A stretch of DNA of 51,127 nt, from contig CALVDL010000022.1 of assembly GCA_944326305.1 (NCBI GenBank), positions 1 to 51,127 on the forward strand, in the 5' to 3' direction. Position 1 is the first letter of the stretch. Each line of letters opens with the position of its first letter. The stretch comes from an uncultured Bacteroidales bacterium. GTDB lineage: Bacteria > Bacteroidota > Bacteroidia > Bacteroidales > UBA932. The position numbers and the translations under genes are program-made. The notes beneath the pieces are model-generated. The model ran no database searches and was not told the origin of the DNA. It saw only the letters and a program-made list of their open reading frames with translations. Of the stretch, positions 35,132 to 42,147 are shown piece after piece.

Positions 35132-37543
35132 ATGAAAACATTGAAATACATACTACTTACATTGGCCGCCATCCTCTCCGTCTCCTGCATGAAGGACGGG
35201 GAAGTGCTGACCGCGACCCTTGAGGGGGACGGGACGCAGATAGGCACGGCCGACACGGACATCGTGCTCGACATAAACGATCCGTCGGCACTTGCCCTTA
35301 CCATCTGGTGGGACGAACTGGGGAACGCCTCGCTGAGCAACCCCGATGCCCAAATCCCTGAAGATCTGATCATCAACGCTATACAGTTTTCCACAAGTGA
35401 AGATTTCGCCACATACGTGGAAGAGACCGTGGACAACGGGGCATCTTCAGTACAGTTCACCGCATCCGAACTTAACACCATAGCCACTGAACTGGGTATA
35501 GAAGGCGGCGTAGCCACCACTGTTTATGTCCGCATGATGTCCTCATTGGGCGACAATACCGAACCTGAATACGGAAACAGCATCGAAATCACTGTCACTC
35601 CGTACTTCGTGGATATGAGTTACGTGCGTCTTGCCGGTGTAAGTTCGGGGGTATTCTCCGGAGTGGAGAGGACGATACCGGCTACTGCGGAAGAAGGTGG
35701 AGAATATGCAGGATTCGCAGACATCCCTGCCGGATGGTGGAATTTCTTCTTCATAGAAGGTACGGGCAACATCTGGGGAGCCATGACCGACGGGGCCAAC
35801 CAGTTCTATCTCGAACAGAAAAACGACATATCGAGCTGGAACGCGTGGTTCCCTGAACCTACCGGATGCTACTACATCACCATGAGCACCACCTTATCAG
35901 AATGGACGGCAATATCCGTCTCTGACATGCATGTCAGTGTCGCCGGAGCGGAACCGGTACAGATGAAGTACTCCAGCACCCATACCGCGTATACCGCCGT
36001 GCTGACTACCTCTTCCGACAATGTTTCAGTACAGGCCGGCCTGTCAGGAACCCTTTATAATACCACTCTCGGAGAGGGTTCTACAGAAAGTTCAGCCATG
36101 ACACTGGTCGGGAACCCGGACGGCACTTTGGCTATGGCAGAATCCGGAACTTCTACCGGCATAACCGTCGGGACCGCCGGCACCTACACCCTCATATTCA
36201 GACTTGCAGACATGACCTGGGAACTTGCCGAAGGGGAGGTGGACATTGATGAAGGCGGAGAACAGATAGAATGGCCGGACGATCCTGACTACGGTGCGGC
36301 CACATCCGAATGGCTCTATGTCTACAATCTTACAGACGAAACTCCTTCATCCGTGGCCGGAAGGCTGGCAAGGACAGAAGACGGAATATACGAAGGCTTC
36401 TTCTATATGGCTTCATGGTTCAACTTCAAGTTCGGTGACAATGAGAATCCGGCCGCTGCCAGGATCTACGGATCCGCACCTTCTTCTGAAGACGGGGCAC
36501 TGAACAGGCTGTACTGCGGAAGCGACATGTACAATATATGGTGGGACTCAGACCAGGCAGCCTACGTCTATCTTACAGTCGACACCAACGAGCGCAGCTG
36601 GAGTTTCACGGAAATCACGTCCGTCGGCATTTCGGGAGACTTCAACGAATTCAGTCCGGACAGCGATCCTATGACCTTCGACAGAGCCACACGCACTTGG
36701 TCCGCAGTGATAACACCGGCAACATGGGGGCCTTACGGAATACAGTTCGTCCTGAACGGGGACTGGAATTTCTGCTATGCCCCTGCCCAGGACGGGACAC
36801 TCTACAGGTCAGGGACTGCAGCCATGCCATCCACTTCTGTGGAGGCCGGAGCGCAGTACACAGTCTCCATAGACCTGAACGACCCGGCTGCCATGACATG
36901 GAGCATAGAGCCTTACGATGACAGTCCTCAGCCTGAGTTCAGCCGGTATCTGTATGCATTCTATACATGGCCGAGCGATACCTACTATCAGGAAAGATAC
37001 GCCTCCACCCTCTATTCTGCCGGTGCAGACGGAGTCTACCGGGGGTTCTTCACTACAGGAAACAGCTGGAACACGTCTGAAGGCTGGGGCAGCCCTTATG
37101 TAAATTACTCGTTCGGCACATCGCCGGAACCGAATGACGGTACCAAATACGGAGTGACAGATAACACTGCCCTGGTAGAGAACGGCGGAGCCAACGGCTG
37201 GGTGGAAAGCCTCGGGATACAGGAACTGGAAGTCAGTCTTGTGGACATGACAGTATCTCATACATATATCGGTTCTGCCTCCGTTATCAGCACAGCTGCG
37301 GGGAACTCCATTCAGATGTCATTCGATGATGTAACGGACTTCGTATGGGAAGCCACATGCTCATTCTCAGCAGGGGATTCCTTCCGTATAGTCCTGGGAG
37401 ACAACATCTATACATACGGAGGCTCCGACGGGTCTCTCTCCGAGGACGGCCCTGCGGTCACTGTTCCGGAAGCCGGCACTTATATCGTCACCGCAGACCT
37501 GAGCGACTTTTCGGCATTGAAATATACACTGACAAGGCAATAA
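35132..37543 (+). CDS. SusE-like surface glycan-binding lipoprotein
   Basis: An 803-residue lipoprotein with lipobox LAAILSVSC followed by MKDGE, whose Lys/Asp/Glu residues resemble a Bacteroidota surface-export signal. Residues about 25-165 resemble the SusE N-terminal domain (VLDINDPSALALTIWWDE, FSTSEDFATYVEETV). The rest is a chain of beta-rich modules, with two related units (EWLYVYNLTDETP...DGIYEGFFYMASWFNFKFGD and RYLYAFYTWPSD...DGVYRGFFTTGNSW...). It matches the role of a surface glycan-binding protein in PULs. It is longer than SusE itself. Ligand assignment to galactan is by context. Confidence 0.85.
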   Translation: MKTLKYILLTLAAILSVSCMKDGEVLTATLEGDGTQIGTADTDIVLDINDPSALALTIWWDELGNASLSNPDAQIPEDLIINAIQFSTSEDFATYVEETVDNGASSVQFTASELNTIATELGIEGGVATTVYVRMMSSLGDNTEPEYGNSIEITVTPYFVDMSYVRLAGVSSGVFSGVERTIPATAEEGGEYAGFADIPAGWWNFFFIEGTGNIWGAMTDGANQFYLEQKNDISSWNAWFPEPTGCYYITMSTTLSEWTAISVSDMHVSVAGAEPVQMKYSSTHTAYTAVLTTSSDNVSVQAGLSGTLYNTTLGEGSTESSAMTLVGNPDGTLAMAESGTSTGITVGTAGTYTLIFRLADMTWELAEGEVDIDEGGEQIEWPDDPDYGAATSEWLYVYNLTDETPSSVAGRLARTEDGIYEGFFYMASWFNFKFGDNENPAAARIYGSAPSSEDGALNRLYCGSDMYNIWWDSDQAAYVYLTVDTNERSWSFTEITSVGISGDFNEFSPDSDPMTFDRATRTWSAVITPATWGPYGIQFVLNGDWNFCYAPAQDGTLYRSGTAAMPSTSVEAGAQYTVSIDLNDPAAMTWSIEPYDDSPQPEFSRYLYAFYTWPSDTYYQERYASTLYSAGADGVYRGFFTTGNSWNTSEGWGSPYVNYSFGTSPEPNDGTKYGVTDNTALVENGGANGWVESLGIQELEVSLVDMTVSHTYIGSASVISTAAGNSIQMSFDDVTDFVWEATCSFSAGDSFRIVLGDNIYTYGGSDGSLSEDGPAVTVPEAGTYIVTADLSDFSALKYTLTRQ

Positions 37544-37554
37544 GAAAACATACA

Positions 37555-38643
37555 ATGAAAACAATGACAACACCACTCATAATAGCAACCCTCCTGTGGA
37601 GCGGATGCAGCGAAGTAAATCCGGTCTATACGCCACCGGTACCGGAAGAACCGGCCACAGAAAGCACGGGATTCGCCCTCGGGGCCGACATCAGCTGGAC
37701 CACCAAACTGGAATCCGAAGGCGAGGTCTTCTACAACAGCGAAGGGACCGCCACCGAATGCACCGCCCTGATGAAAGAGCTCGGCATGGACGCCATCAGG
37801 CTCAGGGTATGGGTGGACCCGGAAGACGGATGGAGCTCACGGTCCGACGTGCTGGCCAAGGCTCTCCGTGCACAGAAGCTCGGCATGAGGATAATGATAG
37901 ATTTCCACTACAGTGACACCTGGGCCGACCCGGCCAGGCAGCTGATACCGCAGGCATGGCTCGAATACAACACAGAGCAGCTTGCCCAGGCGGTGACGGA
38001 CCACACCACCGATGTGCTCACACTCCTGAAAGACAACGGAGTGGAGGTGACATGGGTGCAGGTGGGCAACGAGGTCACCCACGGGATGCTCCGCCACACC
38101 GAAGTCGATGAGGACAACAACGGCTCCACCCTTTCCCAGTATGGCGGCGACCTCGGCTCGCAGTCGGCCAACTTTGCAGCGTTCATAGATGCCGGATACA
38201 GTGCGGTCAAGAGCGTATATCCTGACGCACAGGTGGTTGTCCATGTAGACAGGGGGCACAATATCTATTATGCCAATGCGGTGTTCTCCGTCCTTGACAC
38301 TTATGACGCGGACTATGACATCATCGGCCTGTCCCTCTATCCGGGGAGCAACTGGCAGGAGCCTGTGGAGAACTGCATCGCCAACATAAGCATCCTCTAC
38401 AGTACATACGGGCACGATGTCATGATAGTGGAGACAGGGATGGACTATTCTGCCCCGGACACGGCATACGAAATGCTCAGCTACCTGATAGAGAATTCGG
38501 AAGCTACAGGGCACTGCCTGGGGGTATTCTACTGGGAACCTGAGGCCCCTGCCGGGTACAACAACGGGTACAATATGGGAGCGTTCGACGGCGGCAGGCC
38601 GACCCATGCCCTCGACGCCTTCACCGAAGCTGCAGGGCAATAG
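37555..38643 (+). CDS. GH53 endo-beta-1,4-galactanase lipoprotein
   Basis: A 362-residue glycoside hydrolase family 53 enzyme that cuts the beta-1,4-galactan backbone of type I arabinogalactan and pectin side chains. After the lipobox-like ATLLWSGC and a Pro/Glu-rich linker come FALGADISWTTKLE, AIRLRVWVDPEDGW and MIDFHYSDTWADPARQ. The probable acid/base is E173 in VQVGNEVTHG and the nucleophile E293 in IVETGMDY. The C-terminal FYWEPEAP is also typical. As a lipoprotein it probably works at the cell surface, feeding SusC/D. I chose the ATG at 37555; it starts 11 bases after the SusE-like gene. Confidence 0.95.
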   Translation: MKTMTTPLIIATLLWSGCSEVNPVYTPPVPEEPATESTGFALGADISWTTKLESEGEVFYNSEGTATECTALMKELGMDAIRLRVWVDPEDGWSSRSDVLAKALRAQKLGMRIMIDFHYSDTWADPARQLIPQAWLEYNTEQLAQAVTDHTTDVLTLLKDNGVEVTWVQVGNEVTHGMLRHTEVDEDNNGSTLSQYGGDLGSQSANFAAFIDAGYSAVKSVYPDAQVVVHVDRGHNIYYANAVFSVLDTYDADYDIIGLSLYPGSNWQEPVENCIANISILYSTYGHDVMIVETGMDYSAPDTAYEMLSYLIENSEATGHCLGVFYWEPEAPAGYNNGYNMGAFDGGRPTHALDAFTEAAGQ

Positions 38644-38940
38644 CCCTGAAGGTCTTCGACCTTGGCCTGTCTACCCCCAGTCACCTGACGGTGACAGCCC
38701 CGGTGGGGCATGCGGCTCCGCTGCGCTTCGCCGGCACCTCCACTGCTTCGGTTTCCTCCCGGAAACCTCGCTGACGCTCCGGTGCGGCCCTGAAGGTCTT
38801 CGACCTTGGCCTGTCTACCCCCAGTCACCTGACGGTGACAGCCCCGGTGGGGCATGCGGCTCCGCTGCGCTTCGCCGGCACCTCCGCTGCTTCGGTTTCC
38901 TCCCGGAAACCTCGCTGACGCTCCGGTGCGGCCCTGAAGG
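38644..38940 (+). repeat. 144-bp tandem duplication
   Basis: Two copies of a 144-bp GC-rich unit (38644-38787 and 38788-38931) differ at a single position (A at 38742, G at 38886). The start of a third copy (CCCTGAAGG) follows at 38932-38940. The unit begins right at the GH53 stop and contains several short hairpins, such as GGTTTCC-N2-GGAAACC and GCCCCGGTGGGGC. Part of it (GGGGCATGCGGCTC) recurs in the repeat at 42091-42143. No coding function is apparent. Confidence 0.9.
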
Positions 38941-38967
38941 GCCTTACTATACTATACTACTATCTCT

Positions 38968-39004
38968 GTCATTTCGACCGAGCGAAGCGAGTGGAGAAAT
39001 CTGT
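38968..39004 (+). repeat. Interspersed intergenic repeat, copy D
   Basis: GTCATTTCGACCGAGCGAAG followed by CGAGTGGAGAAATCTGT. This is the cleanest single copy of the element and lies 33 bases before the GH2 start. Confidence 0.85.
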
Positions 39005-39036
39005 AACATTAACCATCAAAACAAAAAAAAGGACAC

Positions 39037-41577
39037 ATGACAAAAAAGACAATACTGCTGATCATTGCACTCTGCTGCGCCCTCCTGCCCCTCCGGGGGC
39101 AGGGCCGCAGCGAATGCACCCTGACACAGTGGGAGTTCCGCCACGGCCATGACTGGCAGGCGTCAGAAGGCTGGGAAAGTGTGGAAATCCCTCATGACTG
39201 GGCCATATACGGCCCGTTCTCGAGAGACAACGACCTGCAGACAGTGGCTGTCCTCCAGAACGGGGAGTCCGTCGCCACCGAAAAGACCGGAAGGACAGGC
39301 GGACTGCCGTATGTAGGGAAAGGCTGCTACCGGAGGACTCTGGATGTCGCCAAACAGGAAGGCCTCCGCTATGTGCTGCTTTTTGACGGGGCCATGAGCG
39401 AAGCCCAGGTGCTCGTGAACGGCCGGAAGGTATGCTTCTGGCCCTACGGCTACGCATCATTCTGGTGCGACGTGACCGGTGCCCTGTCAGACGGGGGCAA
39501 CGAGATTGCAGTCCTTCTGGAGAACAGGCCGCAGTCCTCGCGGTGGTACCCCGGGGCCGGACTCTACAGGAAAGTGCGCCTGCTGACCCTGCCACGCGTC
39601 CATGTACCTGTCTGGGGGACATACATCACCACACCCTATGTGGGGAAGGACTACGCCTCTGTCAGGCTGCGCACAAGCATAGAAGGCGTTCCGGACGGGA
39701 GCTGCATCCGCATAAAGACAGTGATAAGGGACTCCGGCGGCAGGGCGGTGGCCGAAAAGGACGACATAAGGAAGCTGAACTACGGCATGCCGGCCGAGCA
39801 GCACTTCACCGTGGACTCCCCGCAGTTGTGGTCCCCCGAAACACCGGTACTGTACACGGCCGAGACTACAGTCTACTATGACAGTTCCGCGGCAGGCGGC
39901 AATGACCTGTCCGCCGTCAGGGAAGCACTCGCAAAGGCGGCGCCTGCAGACAGGTATGTGACCCGCTTCGGCATCCGCTCCGTTGAGCTGCGTGCTGACA
40001 AGGGCTTTTTCCTTAACGGGGAGCTCCGCAAATTCAGAGGCGTCTGCCTCCACCACGACCTCGGGCCCCTCGGGGCTGCAGTGAACAAGGCTGCAATCAG
40101 GCGCCAGCTCACCATCCTCAAGGACATGGGGTGCGACGCCATCCGCACTTCACACAACATGCCGGCCGAAGAACTGGTCGAACTTTGCGACGAGATGGGA
40201 TTCATGATGATGGTGGAGCCGTTCGATGAATGGGATGTGGCCAAATGTGAAAACGGCTATCACAGGTTCTTCGGTGAATGGGCGGAGAAAGACATGGTGA
40301 ACATGCTCCGCCATTTCCGCAACAACCCTTCCGTCGTGATGTGGAGCATCGGGAATGAAGTCCCGACCCAGTGGACTGACGGGGGATACAAGGTGGCCGC
40401 ATGGCTGCAGGACATCTGCCACAGGGAGGACCCGACAAGGCCTGTGACCTGCGGGATGGACCAGTTCGACGCCGTGGTTGACAACGGCTTCGCCGCGCAG
40501 CTCGACATTGCAGGGTTCAACTACAAGCCGCTGCGCTACGCCACAGCATACGGCAAGCTCCCGCAGAACATCATACTCGGAAGCGAGACCGCATCCACTG
40601 TAAGCTCCAGAGGCGTATACCATTTCCCGGTAAAGCAGGGATATGACATGCTGCATGGGGACCACCAGAGTTCATCATACGACATAGAACACTGCAACTG
40701 GTCGAATATCCCGGACATTGACCTGGCCGCGGACGAGGACCTGGAATGGATTGCAGGGCAGTTCGTCTGGACCGGCTTCGACTACCTCGGAGAGCCGAGC
40801 CCGTACGACACGGACGCATGGCCGAACCATTCTTCCGTATTCGGCATCGTGGACCTGGCCTCCATACCTAAAGACCGCTACTGGCTCTACAGGAGTGTCT
40901 GGAACAGTGAGGAGCCCACCCTCCATATACTCCCGCACTGGAACTGGGAAGGCCGGGAAGGAGAGACCACACCGGTTTTCGTATACACCTCCTACCCTGA
41001 AGCAGAGCTTTTCGTGAACGGCGTCAGCCAGGGGCGCAGGAAAAAGGCCGGCGCATCATCCACAGCCGGTGTATGGGAGGCCGGATATGACAATGAAGCC
41101 AAGGCCGCGGCAGGGGAAAAACTCATGTCCCGCTACCGCCTCATGTGGAACGATGTAACCTACAGTCCCGGGGAGATAAGGGTCGTGGCATACGACAGCG
41201 ACGGGAAGGCCGCAATGGAAAAGACCGTGCGCACGGCAGGCAGGCCGTATGCACTGAAACTTACAGCCGACCGCAGCGTACTTGCCCCTGACGGACAGGA
41301 CCTCGCCTACATCAATGTGAGTGTGGTGGACAGGGACGGGAATCCGGTGCCGTGCGACTCCTCGTCAGTGAAGATTTCAGTAGAAGGCGCAGGTAAGTTC
41401 CGGGCCATGGCCAACGGGGACCCGACCTGCCTCGAGATGTTCCACATCCCGCAGATGCACCTGTTCAGCGGACAGCTCACGGCCATAGTCCAGAGCGGGA
41501 CAGCCCCTGGAGAGATCACCGTCACTGCAACTGCGAAAGGGCTGAAGAAATGCAGCCTCACCATCAAGGCCGAGTAG
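39037..41577 (+). CDS. GH2 beta-galactosidase
   Basis: An 846-residue exported glycoside hydrolase family 2 enzyme. A signal peptide (IIALCCALLPLRGQG) precedes an N-terminal jelly-roll domain (EIPHDWAIYGPFSRD, GCYRRTL), an immunoglobulin-like domain and the TIM barrel with FFLNGELRKFRGVCLHHD and IRTSHNMPAEELVELCDEMG. The likely acid/base is E441 in SIGNEVP and the nucleophile E517 in ILGSETAS. C-terminal DUF4982-like (PVFVYTSYPEAELFVNG) and Ig-like domains follow. It should release galactose from galacto-oligosaccharides made by the GH53 enzyme, probably in the periplasm. AGGACAC precedes the ATG. Its last 14 bases overlap the end of recX. Confidence 0.93.
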   Translation: MTKKTILLIIALCCALLPLRGQGRSECTLTQWEFRHGHDWQASEGWESVEIPHDWAIYGPFSRDNDLQTVAVLQNGESVATEKTGRTGGLPYVGKGCYRRTLDVAKQEGLRYVLLFDGAMSEAQVLVNGRKVCFWPYGYASFWCDVTGALSDGGNEIAVLLENRPQSSRWYPGAGLYRKVRLLTLPRVHVPVWGTYITTPYVGKDYASVRLRTSIEGVPDGSCIRIKTVIRDSGGRAVAEKDDIRKLNYGMPAEQHFTVDSPQLWSPETPVLYTAETTVYYDSSAAGGNDLSAVREALAKAAPADRYVTRFGIRSVELRADKGFFLNGELRKFRGVCLHHDLGPLGAAVNKAAIRRQLTILKDMGCDAIRTSHNMPAEELVELCDEMGFMMMVEPFDEWDVAKCENGYHRFFGEWAEKDMVNMLRHFRNNPSVVMWSIGNEVPTQWTDGGYKVAAWLQDICHREDPTRPVTCGMDQFDAVVDNGFAAQLDIAGFNYKPLRYATAYGKLPQNIILGSETASTVSSRGVYHFPVKQGYDMLHGDHQSSSYDIEHCNWSNIPDIDLAADEDLEWIAGQFVWTGFDYLGEPSPYDTDAWPNHSSVFGIVDLASIPKDRYWLYRSVWNSEEPTLHILPHWNWEGREGETTPVFVYTSYPEAELFVNGVSQGRRKKAGASSTAGVWEAGYDNEAKAAAGEKLMSRYRLMWNDVTYSPGEIRVVAYDSDGKAAMEKTVRTAGRPYALKLTADRSVLAPDGQDLAYINVSVVDRDGNPVPCDSSSVKISVEGAGKFRAMANGDPTCLEMFHIPQMHLFSGQLTAIVQSGTAPGEITVTATAKGLKKCSLTIKAE

Positions 41578-42058
41578 AGGCATCGAGGGTCTTCAGCGCC
41601 CTCTCCACTTCATCATAGACGTATCCTCGCCCGAGCGCGAAACGGATCAGCTTGAGACGGCTCTGGGGATCACCCTCCAGGGCCTTTTTCTTGTTCTCCA
41701 GGAGCTTGAGCAGCTTCTCCCCCGCCCTGGAGGCATCAATCTCCCCCATCGCGGCATCAACAGTGTCCTGCCCTATCCCCTTCGCCCGGAGGGCGTGTCC
41801 TATCTTCACCGGGCCCCATCCGGCTATCGATGACTTGTCCCGGGCGAAGGCAGAGGCATACCTCAGGTCATCGACATACCTGTCCCTGGCCAGCTCCCCG
41901 AGGATGGCCCCGGCCGCCTCCGGCACCCCGGAAGGCTCACACCCGTATCGCGACAGGTATTCCGCAGCCTTTTCCAGCACGTCACGGGTACAGTACTCGC
42001 GCCTGGAACACAGCACCCGGAGCCTGTCCATGACCTTATTGTATATTGTCTCATCCAT
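41564..42058 (-). CDS. recX: Regulatory protein RecX
   Basis: A RecX-family protein of about 164 residues, mostly helical, which modulates RecA filaments. Recognisable blocks are RLRVLCSRREYCTRDVLEKAAEYLSRYG, ILGELARDRYVDDLRYASAFARDKS, GWGPVKIGHALRAKGIGQDTVDAAM and the C-terminal RLKLIRFALGRGYVYDEVERAL, i.e. the three tandem three-helix repeats. I chose the ATG at 42058 over an upstream GTG at 42064. It is the last gene of the rlmN - patatin - recX series and ends inside the 3' end of the GH2 gene. Confidence 0.92.
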   Translation of the reverse strand: MDETIYNKVMDRLRVLCSRREYCTRDVLEKAAEYLSRYGCEPSGVPEAAGAILGELARDRYVDDLRYASAFARDKSSIAGWGPVKIGHALRAKGIGQDTVDAAMGEIDASRAGEKLLKLLENKKKALEGDPQSRLKLIRFALGRGYVYDEVERALKTLDASTRP

Positions 42059-42090
42059 AGCCACAATCTTATTAATGATTAATTGCCACC

Positions 42091-42143
42091 TGCCATTTCG
42101 AGCGGAGGCCGCAGCCGAGCCGCATGCCCCTCCGGGGCAGAAA
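42091..42143 (-). repeat. Interspersed repeat, divergent copy E
   Basis: It starts GCCATTTCGAGCGGAGGCCG, like the other dispersed copies, but then continues into GAGCCGCATGCCCC. That is the complement of part of the 144-bp tandem unit at 38644. It lies between the patatin gene and recX and links the two repeat families. Confidence 0.65.
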
Positions 42144-42147
42144 TAAA

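Noticed and set aside
38644..38940. Possible CRISPR array
   Set aside because: The two 144-bp units are directly adjacent with no spacers and there are no cas genes.
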